From NCBI RefSeq assembly GCF_004684095.1, contig NZ_SRII01000007.1, positions 124,001-188,000 on the forward strand: a DNA stretch of 64,000 nt, written 5' to 3'. The DNA comes from Hymenobacter sp. UV11 (GTDB taxonomy: Bacteria; Bacteroidota; Bacteroidia; Cytophagales; Hymenobacteraceae). The first letter of the stretch is position 1. Each line of letters opens with the position of its first letter. A program made the translations under genes and the position numbers. Positions 41,301-48,745 of this stretch are shown piece by piece. Below the pieces are notes generated by a model. That model saw only the letters and a list, made by a program, of their open reading frames with translations, was not told the origin of the DNA and did not search any database.

Positions 41301-41933
41301 ATGCCTACCCCCGCTTCCATCGGCCAACGCTTTACCCAACTTATTCAGCACCTTGGGCTGAGTAAAAATGCCTTTGCGCAGTCGCTGGACAAGACGGCTA
41401 CTGTCATTCAGCATTTGGTTGATGAGCGCAATAAGCCCGGCTACGACCTGCTGTGCAAGGTATTTGAGACTTATCCAAATGTGTCGAAAGACTGGCTCCT
41501 GCTTGGCAATGGCCCTATGTTGGTTGAAGAGGCCGAGGCTTCTTCTTCAACGCCGCCTACCCCCGCTGCCGCGCCACTACCTGCTGCGGGCCTCACCGCT
41601 GCGGCCGATTTGCTTGCCGCGCCCGTCACCCCTCCCACGGAAGTACTTATTGCTGCGGCGTCAGTTGAGCCGGTAGCGCCCGCGCTAACACCGCCAGTTG
41701 CGCCTGCCCCACCAGTGTCGGCCGCGCCAGCACCAGCAGCCGCCCTACCCCCTGTGCCAGCCGCTACGCCGCCCGCCCCGGCCGCGGTGCCCGACCCTGC
41801 CTATCTCACGGCCGCCTTACAAACCCAATACCTCCAGCACCAACTGGCCCTGGCCGAGCAACGTAATCAGCACTTGGTGGAGCAACAGTCCCTGATGCAG
41901 CAGCTAGTAGCCGTGCTACAACGGGCTAGCTAA
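41301..41933 (+). CDS. Helix-turn-helix protein with Ala/Pro-rich linker
   Basis: 210 residues from the ATG at 41301 (MPTPASIGQRFTQLIQHLGL). The longer GTG frame at 41226 runs through the terminator hairpin. Residues about 5-70 form a Cro/C1-type HTH (SKNAFAQSLDKTATVIQHLVDERNKPGYDLLCKVFETYPN, split at its middle), followed by DWLLLGNGPMLV, a segment seen in phage-repressor-like regulators of Bacteroidota. Residues about 75-165 are a low-complexity Ala/Pro linker, and the last 45 residues (LTAALQTQYLQHQLALAEQR) form a coiled coil that probably dimerises. It probably binds its own promoter repeat. Confidence 0.85.
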   Translation: MPTPASIGQRFTQLIQHLGLSKNAFAQSLDKTATVIQHLVDERNKPGYDLLCKVFETYPNVSKDWLLLGNGPMLVEEAEASSSTPPTPAAAPLPAAGLTAAADLLAAPVTPPTEVLIAAASVEPVAPALTPPVAPAPPVSAAPAPAAALPPVPAATPPAPAAVPDPAYLTAALQTQYLQHQLALAEQRNQHLVEQQSLMQQLVAVLQRAS

Positions 41934-41935
41934 AC

Positions 41936-42089
41936 CACGGATTACGCGGATTTTAGCGAATTTCACGGATTTTGTAGATGTAAAAAAGGGCCACCTATGC
42001 AGGCGGCCCTTTTCAATTCAGCAACTCTATGAAATAAGGAAATCGTCTACAAAATCCGTGGAATCCGATTAAAATCCGCGTAATCCGTG
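41936..42089. repeat. Long inverted repeat containing a bidirectional terminator and the mtaB 3' end
   Basis: Arms 41936-41978 and 42046-42089 pair with a few mismatches (CACGGATTACGCGGATTTTA at the tip). The right arm contains the last 14 codons and the stop of mtaB. In the loop, AAAAGGGCC (about 41985-41993) and GGCCCTTTT (42005-42013) form a terminator with A/T-runs on both sides, serving the HTH gene (+) and mtaB (-). Confidence 0.85.
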
Positions 42090-43420
42090 ATTCCGGCTTC
42101 CTCGGCTTCCATCAGGCCCAGCGCATTTACCTGGGTGAGGCGCAGCGGCCGAATTTCGCCCACCAGCAGCGGGTCGTATTTGGCGGCCACGCGGATATAG
42201 TTGGGCGTGTAGCCTTCGACCCGGCCATCGGTGACGTCATCTTCGAAAAGCACCTCCGTTTCGAAGTCCGCGTGCTGCTCGTAGAAGGCGCGCTTCTTTT
42301 TTTCGGAGAGGCTGCGCAGCTGGGTGGTGCGCTCGGTGCGCACGCGCTCGGGCACCCGGCCGGGCAGGGTAGGGGCCAACGTATTGGCCCGCTCCGAGTA
42401 TGGAAATACGTGCAGGTAGCTGATGGCCAGCTCGTTGAGAAACTGGTAGGTTTCCAGAAAATCTGCCTCCGTTTCGCCGGGAAATCCCACAATCACATCG
42501 ACCCCAATGCCGGCGTGCGGCATTAGCTCCTTGATGCGGGCCACGCGGTCGGCGTAGAGGGCGCGGCGGTAGCGGCGGCGCATGAGGCCCAGAATCTTAT
42601 CCGAGCCGCTTTGCAGCGGCAGGTGAAAGTGCGGCATGAAGCGCCGCGAGGCCGCCACGGTCCGGATAATTTCGTCGGTGAGCAAGTTGGGCTCGCACGA
42701 GCTGATGCGGTAGCGGCGCATGCCCTCGACCTGGTCCAGGGCTTCTACCAGCTGCGTAAAGTTCTCGCGCCGCTCGCGCTCGGGACCTTGCACGCCAAAA
42801 TCGCCAAGATTAACGCCCGTGAGCACGATTTCCTGCACGCCCTGTGCGGCCAGCTTCTCCACCCGCTCTACCACCGAGGCCACGCTGCCCGAGCGGCTAG
42901 CGCCCCGCGCCAGCGGAATGGTGCAGAACGAGCACGAGTAATCGCAGCCATCCTGCACCTTCAAAAACGTGCGCGTGCGCTCGCCCAGCGACTGCGCCGG
43001 GTGAAACTCGTGCGCCTCGCTGATGGGTGAGGCAAACACGCGGCCCGGCCCGGCCGCCGCGCCGGGGGTAGGGAGCTCCAACTCGGTCAGAATCTCGGCC
43101 AGCCGGAATTTCTCGGCCGCGCCCAACACTGCGCCCACGCCCGGAATATTGGCGATTTCCTGGGGCTTGAGCTGCGCGTAGCAGCCTACAATGGCCACGA
43201 AGGCATTGGGATTATGCTTAAGGGCCTGCTGCACCACCCGCCGGCACTTGCGGTCGGCGTGGTCGGTGACGGAGCAGGTATTCACGACGTACACATCGGC
43301 GCCCTGCTCAAACTCAACGCGGCGCACGCCGCGCTCCTCAAACTGCCGGCCCAGGGCCGACGATTCAGAAAAATTGAGCTTGCAGCCCAGCGTATAAAAG
43401 GCAACGGTTTGGGGAGTCAT
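42047..43420 (-). CDS. mtaB: tRNA t6A37 methylthiotransferase MtaB
   Basis: 457 residues. Converts t6A37 to ms2t6A37 in tRNA. N-terminal UPF0004 domain about 1-125 with FYTLGCKLNFSES, VYVVNTCSVTDHADRKCR and IVGCYAQLKPQEI (three cluster-binding Cys). The radical-SAM domain carries VQDGCDYSCSFCTIPLARG with the CxxxCxxC motif at about 155-163. A TRAM-like region is at the C-terminus (about 375-440). The last 14 residues (ITDYADFNRIPRIL) and the stop are encoded by the arm of an inverted repeat. The promoter element TACCTTTG lies 7 bases before the ATG, so the mRNA would have almost no leader. Confidence 0.95.
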   Translation of the reverse strand: MTPQTVAFYTLGCKLNFSESSALGRQFEERGVRRVEFEQGADVYVVNTCSVTDHADRKCRRVVQQALKHNPNAFVAIVGCYAQLKPQEIANIPGVGAVLGAAEKFRLAEILTELELPTPGAAAGPGRVFASPISEAHEFHPAQSLGERTRTFLKVQDGCDYSCSFCTIPLARGASRSGSVASVVERVEKLAAQGVQEIVLTGVNLGDFGVQGPERERRENFTQLVEALDQVEGMRRYRISSCEPNLLTDEIIRTVAASRRFMPHFHLPLQSGSDKILGLMRRRYRRALYADRVARIKELMPHAGIGVDVIVGFPGETEADFLETYQFLNELAISYLHVFPYSERANTLAPTLPGRVPERVRTERTTQLRSLSEKKKRAFYEQHADFETEVLFEDDVTDGRVEGYTPNYIRVAAKYDPLLVGEIRPLRLTQVNALGLMEAEEAGITDYADFNRIPRIL

Positions 43421-43427
43421 AAGCCCA

Positions 43428-43435
43428 CAAAGGTA
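43428..43435 (-). promoter_or_regulatory. TAnnTTTG -7 element of mtaB
   Basis: TACCTTTG on the minus strand, 7 bases before the ATG (43418-43420). A leaderless or almost leaderless transcript is predicted. Confidence 0.55.
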
Positions 43436-43440
43436 CGACT

Positions 43441-43606
43441 GAGGTGAGATGGTGAGTAAAAAAGAACGTCATGCTTATCTGGCGTCCGCTTGTCGAAGCA
43501 TCTTGGTCGCATCGTGAGGATTACTACCCCTTGCGGCGCGAGCGAGATGCTTCGACAAGCGGACGCCAGATAAGCATGACGTTCTTTTTTACTTACCATC
43601 TCACCA
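43441..43606. repeat. Long palindromic element, CGTCATGCTTATCTGGCGTC type
   Basis: Arms 43441-43503 and 43545-43606 pair over about 62 bases with a few mismatches. The right tip contains the TGA stop (43601-43603, minus strand) of the GT9 gene, next to a CTTCACCAC triplication. A solo copy of the right arm is found at 60428-60469. Confidence 0.9.
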
Positions 43607-44806
43607 CTTCACCACTTCACCACCTGCGGCTAGCGCCCGCGCCGGGGTAATCTGGCTGATATCGGGGTCGGTGGCTGACGGGTTGAAGTCACCCTGCGCA
43701 AAGCGGGCCTCCTGGCTGGGCGGAAATAGGCAGCGGCAAGGCGCTTGCAGCAGCTGGGGGGGGTAGGGAAAGAACTTGCCGTAGTTTTCGCCCATCAGCA
43801 GCACCAGGCAGGGCGTGCCGGCCTGGGCGGCGAGGTGGGCGGCCACCGTATCGTTGCTAATCAGCAGGCGGGCACCGGCCATTAGCGCGGCCAGGCCCGG
43901 TAGGTCAGTCTGCCCGCAGCGATTATCGAGCGGTACGGCTGGCCCAGCCGCCTTGATAATCTGGGCGGCGTCGGTGGCATCGGCGGGGCTGCCGGCCAGT
44001 ATCAGCCGGTACTGGCTGCCGTAGCGCTGGTGCAGCGCGCCGGCCAGCTGCGCAAAGTGGCTCGCCGGCCAGCGCTTCTGCCGGGCGCTGGCCCCTGGAA
44101 ATAGTACGATGTAGGGGCCGCCCGCGGCGGCCTCGGCGGTGCCGGCGGCCAGCACAGCATCGGGCAGGCGAAGGGGGGTAGGGGGCTCAGCGGGTAATGC
44201 CAGCGAAGAGATTTCGCCCGCCCGCCAGTTTTCAAAGAACTCGCGGTTGCGGTCGTACTCAAACAGCACCGCGCGCGTGGTGGGCAGCCGCCGCGAATAG
44301 CCCGCGTCGAGTGTCTCAAACCACGGCCCGGTGCGGTGCTCGCCCTGTCTGGCCACCCGCACCGGCGCTCGCAGAAAGCGGATAAAGTTTTCCACGGCTG
44401 CCTCGCGCACGTGCAGCGGGTAAATTACCTCGCCAAAGCCCGCCGCACCCACGCCGCGCAGCACCTCGGCCCGGTAGGCCAGGTCGGTAGTGAAGCGCCC
44501 AAACTCCACGGCTATTACTTCTTCAAACAGGTCGGCGTCCCAGGCGCGGGCCAGCGGCGCTCACAGCGCATTGGCCAGCAGCGTGAGGCGCTGGCCCCGG
44601 CCCCTGGCCACTTCGCTAAAGCGGCGCAGCCAGGGCCGGTAGAGCAGGTAGTCGCCGATGGAATCGTTGCGCACCAGCAGCAGGCGCGTGGGGTCAGGTT
44701 GGGCTTGGGTAGCTAGGGCTGCTGCATCGGTACGGTCCAGGTTGGCGCGCTGCTGCCGCTGCTGGCGGCGATACTGGCGAATGCGGTGGAACAGGTCACG
44801 AAACAT
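43601..44806 (-). pseudogene. GT9 family (heptosyltransferase-like) gene with an in-frame TGA
   Basis: Two pieces in one frame. Piece one starts at the ATG 44806 (MFRDLFHRIRQYRRQQRQQR) and reaches RLTLLANAL, then TGA at 44561-44563; piece two continues directly APLARAWDADLFEEVIAVEF to the stop at 43601-43603. Together they give a full 401-residue GT9 protein: N-terminal nucleotide fold with LLLVRNDSIGDYLLYRPWL, C-terminal fold with VLFPGASARQKRWPASHF and LISNDTVAAHLAAQAGTPC. In relatives a Trp often stands at that point (LLGNxxW), so TGG to TGA is the simplest cause. Everything else is intact, which suggests a recent mutation or a sequencing error. Product would add a sugar to a lipopolysaccharide-type core. 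Confidence 0.8.
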
Positions 44807-44810
44807 GCCC

Positions 44811-44818
44811 GCAAAGGT
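44811..44818 (-). promoter_or_regulatory. TAnnTTTG -7 element of the GT9 gene
   Basis: TACCTTTG on the minus strand, 4 bases before the ATG at 44806. The longer frame from 44848 would include this element, so the shorter start is chosen. Confidence 0.5.
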
Positions 44819-44845
44819 ACCGGCGGCGGGGGTAGGGGCCGAAAC

Positions 44846-44875
44846 CAAAAAGGCCGGAGCAAACGCTCCGGCCTT
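44846..44875 (-). terminator. Terminator of the ammonium transporter gene
   Basis: AAGGCCGGAGC pairs with GCTCCGGCCTT; on the minus strand TTTTTGG follows. It is about 50 bases after the amt stop. Confidence 0.85.
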
Positions 44876-44927
44876 GGGTAACTTTCTTTCAAAAACGTGG
44901 CAGCCTTGGCCTGCCGGCTAGTAGGCC

Positions 44928-46256
44928 TTAGGCACCCGCCAGCAGGCGCTCCTCGTGCTGGCTCATGTCGAGGCCCACGGACTCCTCTTCCGCGGTCACG
45001 CGCAGCGGCGTAATCAGGTCAGTGAGCTTGAGCAAGGCAAACGAAGCGCAAAAAGCAAAGACCGATACAATAACCAGGGCCAGCAAGTGCGTCAAAAACA
45101 AGGTAGTGCCACCGTAGGCCAGGCCATCGGCCGCGGCCGCGTTCACAGCTTTGCTGGCGAAGATGCCCGTCATAATCAATCCCACCATGCCGCCGATGCC
45201 GTGGCACGGAAACACGTCGAGCGTATCGTCGAGGCGCGATTTGGAGCGCATGTGGGCAAAGAAATTACTCGTTACGCCCGCTATCGCCCCAATAAAGATG
45301 CTCACCGGTACCGTAACGTAGCCCGAAGCCGGCGTAATGGCCACAAGCCCAACCACGGCCCCAATGCAGAAGCCCAGCGCCGAGAGCTTTTTGCCCCGCG
45401 CTACGTCAAACAGAATCCAGGCCAGGCCCGCCACCGAAGCCGCCACATTGGTAGTGGCAAACGCATTTACGGCCAATGGGTTGGCTGCCCCAGCCGAGCC
45501 GGCATTAAATCCAAACCAGCCAAACCACAGCAGGCCCGTGCCCAGCAGCACAAACGGAATGTTGGCGGGGGGTAGCACCTGCTCGGTGTTGCGCGAGTGG
45601 CGGGGCTTGAGGTAAATGGCCGCCGCCAGCGCGGCCCAGCCCGCCGACATGTGCACCACCGTGCCACCCGCAAAGTCGAGCACGCCCATCTTGGCCAGGA
45701 AGCCATCGGGGTGCCAGGTCCAGTGGGCCAGCGGCGCGTACACGAGCAGGCTAAAAAGCACAATAAAGAGGATGTACGACTTGAAATTGATGCGCTCCGC
45801 AAACGAGCCCGTAATGAGCGCCGGCGTGATGATGGCAAACTTCATCTGAAAAAAGGCGAACAACATCAGCGGCACGGTGGGCATCAGTGCCCAAGGCTTG
45901 CCATCGAGTACGCCTTTAAATAGGAAGAACGTGCGCGGGTCGCCCACCAGGCCGTGCATAGACGTGCCAAACGCCAGGCTGAACCCCACTACTACCCACA
46001 GCAAGCTGATGATGCCCATGGCCGCAAAGCTCTGCAACATGGTCGAAATCACGTTTTTAGAGTTTACCATGCCGCCGTAGAAGAAGGCCAGCCCCGGCGT
46101 CATGAGCAGCACGAGGGCCGTGGCGCACAGCATCCAGGCAGTATCGCCCGAGTCGATGCCCTCCGTGACAATAGTGGTGGGCAGCGCCGGCATAAACGTA
46201 GCCAGCAGGCCCACTGCCAGCAGCAACACTAAAGGAATGAAGTTAGGTTTTTGCAT
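44928..46256 (-). CDS. amtB: Ammonium transporter, Amt family
   Basis: 442 residues with 11-12 membrane helices, of which the first may be a cleaved signal (FIPLVLLLAVGLLATFMPAL). Family motifs: GDTAWMLCATALVLLMTPGLAFFYGGMV, FAGGTVVHMSAGWAALAAA (first pore His), FAINFA-like region replaced by WFGFNAGSAGAANPLAVNAF, and FPCHGIGGMVGLI (second pore His). It moves ammonium into the cell. No glnK (PII) gene, the usual partner, is visible next to it. Downstream partners by position: DUF4468 gene and porin on the same strand, and glutamine synthetase further along, forming a nitrogen assimilation group. Confidence 0.95.
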   Translation of the reverse strand: MQKPNFIPLVLLLAVGLLATFMPALPTTIVTEGIDSGDTAWMLCATALVLLMTPGLAFFYGGMVNSKNVISTMLQSFAAMGIISLLWVVVGFSLAFGTSMHGLVGDPRTFFLFKGVLDGKPWALMPTVPLMLFAFFQMKFAIITPALITGSFAERINFKSYILFIVLFSLLVYAPLAHWTWHPDGFLAKMGVLDFAGGTVVHMSAGWAALAAAIYLKPRHSRNTEQVLPPANIPFVLLGTGLLWFGWFGFNAGSAGAANPLAVNAFATTNVAASVAGLAWILFDVARGKKLSALGFCIGAVVGLVAITPASGYVTVPVSIFIGAIAGVTSNFFAHMRSKSRLDDTLDVFPCHGIGGMVGLIMTGIFASKAVNAAAADGLAYGGTTLFLTHLLALVIVSVFAFCASFALLKLTDLITPLRVTAEEESVGLDMSQHEERLLAGA

Positions 46257-46305
46257 AAAGCTGGTGGTTGAAGAGTTGGAAATGAGTGAAAAGCATCAAA
46301 AAGCG

Positions 46306-46872
46306 TTACCAGTCAGCGGTGAGGCGTGGCTGCTGGGCCAGGGGCTTGGGCACGGCCAGCATGGCCGTTTTTAGCTCAGCAGCCAGGTCTTCCACCGTCT
46401 GGCGCGTGGCCTCCCGGTGGCTTTGCCAAAGCTTGAGCCAGCCGGAGGCCGTGAGGTCTTCGAGCGGTTTGGTTTTGCCGGTGGGCACCACGTGGTAGGT
46501 GCGGTCCTCGGCATAGTAGGCGAAGAGGAAGTCGGTAAACTGCTGCCGGTAGCGGCCTTTCTTGACTTCCACCGTCAGCTGGTACTGCACCTTGCCGTGC
46601 AGCTTCTTGGTGGCATACCCGTGGTCATACACCCCAAAGGCGTTGGTGGCCACCAGCCGGCCCCCGGCCGAGTCGGCTACCGTCAGCGCGTAGCCCCGGC
46701 GGTGCAGCCAGCTTTTGGCCCGCACGTAGAGCAGGCTGGCCGCCAGCGAATCGGCGGGCACTACCTCGCGAAAGGCCACCCGGCCCTGCGCATCAGTTGG
46801 CAGGGCCTGGCTGTGGGCTTCCAGGCCCGTTAGCAGCCACCCTACCCCCAGCAAGAGAATCAGCGTACGCAT
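46306..46872 (-). CDS. DUF4468 domain protein, exported
   Basis: 188 residues. Signal peptide about 1-22 (MRTLILLLGVGWLLTGLEAH). The mature part starts LPTDAQGRVAFREVVPADS, then LYVRAKSWLHRRG, and ends with VQYQLTVEVKKGRYRQQFTDF; this is the DUF4468 (TBP-like fold) pattern common in Bacteroidota. Function unknown. It lies between the porin and amtB on the same strand (49 bp from amtB), so probably belongs to their transcript. Confidence 0.8.
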   Translation of the reverse strand: MRTLILLLGVGWLLTGLEAHSQALPTDAQGRVAFREVVPADSLAASLLYVRAKSWLHRRGYALTVADSAGGRLVATNAFGVYDHGYATKKLHGKVQYQLTVEVKKGRYRQQFTDFLFAYYAEDRTYHVVPTGKTKPLEDLTASGWLKLWQSHREATRQTVEDLAAELKTAMLAVPKPLAQQPRLTADW

Positions 46873-46939
46873 AGTAACACAAGAAAGAAGACGGTTACCC
46901 GGCCCCCACCGGGGCCAGCCATGCCAGCCAGCAGGCGGG

Positions 46940-48145
46940 CTAGTACTTATAGATGAAGGCCACCCCGAGCGTGGTCTGCGTAGGAGTGCCCTGCCCCGAG
47001 GAGGTTTCGTAGTAGCTGACCGGGGCCGTATCGAGGCGGAATTCGGGCTTCACCTGCAGCTTGCCGGCCGCCAGCGTAATGGGGGCCGTCACGGTAATCG
47101 AGTTGTTCACCGTTTGCAGGTAGCGCACCCCGTGCTTGTCTTCGAAGTGCTCGTAGCGCACCCCCAGCCCCACCACGTCGCTGAAAGCATAGTTGCTGTA
47201 GAGGGCCACGCCGCCCCAGGTAGGCTCGGCGCTGCCAAATTTGTCTCTGTATAGTCCCTCCTCCGCCACATCTGCGGGCCGAAAGTCATAGCGCCCATAG
47301 GCCGCGTTCAGGCCCAGGTAAAACTTGGGCGTAACCTGGTAATTGGTAGTGAGGTCGTACAGGTTGCGGGTATAATTGCTGAATAGGGGGGGTAGCGACC
47401 CGGTTTTAACCAGCCCATTGAGGTACGTATCGTCGCTGTAGCCGCCTATCCAGTTTAGGTATACCGTCCAGGTAGCCAGTGGCTTAAACATAAACTGGCC
47501 AATGAGTGACTTCTGCTTATTGTCATCCGTCAGGTTATCCCAGTTATTAACCAGGCCCAGCATCAGCGACGCTTTCTCGGAGAAGCTGTAGGCGGCTTTC
47601 ATGCCCACATGGTAAAAGGGCCCGTTATTAAAGAGGTTGGAAAGCGAGTAGTTGTAATTGAGCGGCGCGTCAATAACCTCGTAGCCAATGTGAGTGCCAA
47701 ACTGCCCCACCGTGAAGCTAAGCTTGGGGGTGGCCCGGTAGGTGAAGTATGCCTGCTTAATGGCGGCCGAGGTGCCATAGAGGGAGGCCACGTACGGCGA
47801 CTGCGGCCGGTACAGGTTAAAGACTCCCGTCGTATTACCAAAGTTGCCCAGCTCCGCATTGGGCCCAAAGGTGAGGTCAATGACCATGTCCGACTTGCGG
47901 TTGGAGTACGAGAACTTGGCCTGCACCAAGCCCAGCGCAAACTGGTCGGTCAGCCGGTCGAAGCCCCGGCCGGCCAGCTGGTCTACCCCCAGCAAATTGC
48001 CCGATTTGGGCCGGTTGAAGGCCGTTAGGTAATAAGAGTCGAGGTAGCCCGAAATACTCAACTTCCCCGTGTCCGTGGTATCCGTCTGGGCCATTGCTGA
48101 CCCGCCACCCAAGGCAAAAATTGTTGCGAATAGCGTTTTCTTCAT
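46940..48145 (-). CDS. Outer-membrane beta-barrel porin linked to ammonium transport
   Basis: 401 residues. Signal peptide about 1-20 (MKKTLFATIFALGGGSAMAQ). The mature protein is a series of beta-strands (KLSISGYLDSYYLTAFNRP, FALGLVQAKFSYSNR, SFTVGQFGTHIGYEVID) ending in TTLGVAFIYKY with a terminal aromatic, matching the OmpL-like/DUF1597 porin family. In Bacteroidota this family is often found next to amt and type III glutamine synthetase, as here. It probably lets small nitrogen compounds cross the outer membrane; that role is inference. Confidence 0.87.
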   Translation of the reverse strand: MKKTLFATIFALGGGSAMAQTDTTDTGKLSISGYLDSYYLTAFNRPKSGNLLGVDQLAGRGFDRLTDQFALGLVQAKFSYSNRKSDMVIDLTFGPNAELGNFGNTTGVFNLYRPQSPYVASLYGTSAAIKQAYFTYRATPKLSFTVGQFGTHIGYEVIDAPLNYNYSLSNLFNNGPFYHVGMKAAYSFSEKASLMLGLVNNWDNLTDDNKQKSLIGQFMFKPLATWTVYLNWIGGYSDDTYLNGLVKTGSLPPLFSNYTRNLYDLTTNYQVTPKFYLGLNAAYGRYDFRPADVAEEGLYRDKFGSAEPTWGGVALYSNYAFSDVVGLGVRYEHFEDKHGVRYLQTVNNSITVTAPITLAAGKLQVKPEFRLDTAPVSYYETSSGQGTPTQTTLGVAFIYKY

Positions 48146-48697
48146 CAGGTTTTGACTGGTTCGTTAGGATATAGGAAAATATGTTTTTTAAGCAAAAAAC
48201 AGCGTTACACGGCAGTGGGCACACTGCGTGAAATAACCTATTCAGTAGTCAAAGCCTAAAATTTTAATCGATAGAGGCTGTTTTTAGAGGGTGGGTAGGA
48301 GGGGGAGAGACAGTAAAAGAGTAAGAGCCCTACCAAAAAATGGGTTGTTTTGGAAAAAAACTGTGTTGGCAAAAGTAGTGGCTTTTAGTGCATTTGCAAA
48401 CTACATGCAAGAGTTTCGAAGATTTATTTTAATTAAAAAATAGTAACCCTTTATTAATTGATTTATTCTGAATTTATAAATCTTTTCAGGCTGGTATAAA
48501 ATACAGGCTCCTTTCCAAGGAAAAGGAATCACAAGCCACAGTGTAATAAAAAGATAATTTTTCACCACAGGGGATTTGAAGAGCTATTAATTTATAAAAT
48601 AGGCTGATTTGTGGAGGGCATCCACAACTAAACAGCGTCTTTTTCTACAAAAAGCCATCGATTTTACAGGTGATTTTCAGAAAATGCGTTTTCTGTC
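48146..48697. other. AT-rich divergent regulatory region of porin and glnN
   Basis: About 550 gene-free bases, much more AT-rich than the rest, with several A/T tracts (48410-48480, 48540-48600). It must contain promoters for the minus-strand porin gene and for glnN. No long inverted repeat or RNA gene is evident. The length is unusual here and suggests complex nitrogen control. Confidence 0.55.
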
Positions 48698-48705
48698 TAC
48701 CTTTG
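48698..48705 (+). promoter_or_regulatory. TAnnTTTG -7 element of glnN
   Basis: TACCTTTG 41 bases before the ATG at 48746. Confidence 0.6.
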
Positions 48706-48745
48706 CCAGGCATTCTTTTAATTTTCTCACTTTCTGCCCGCCAGT

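Noticed and set aside
44561..44563. Selenocysteine at the in-frame TGA of the GT9 gene
   Set aside because: GT9 enzymes have no Sec members known to me and no hairpin of the SECIS type follows; a TGG to TGA change is simpler.
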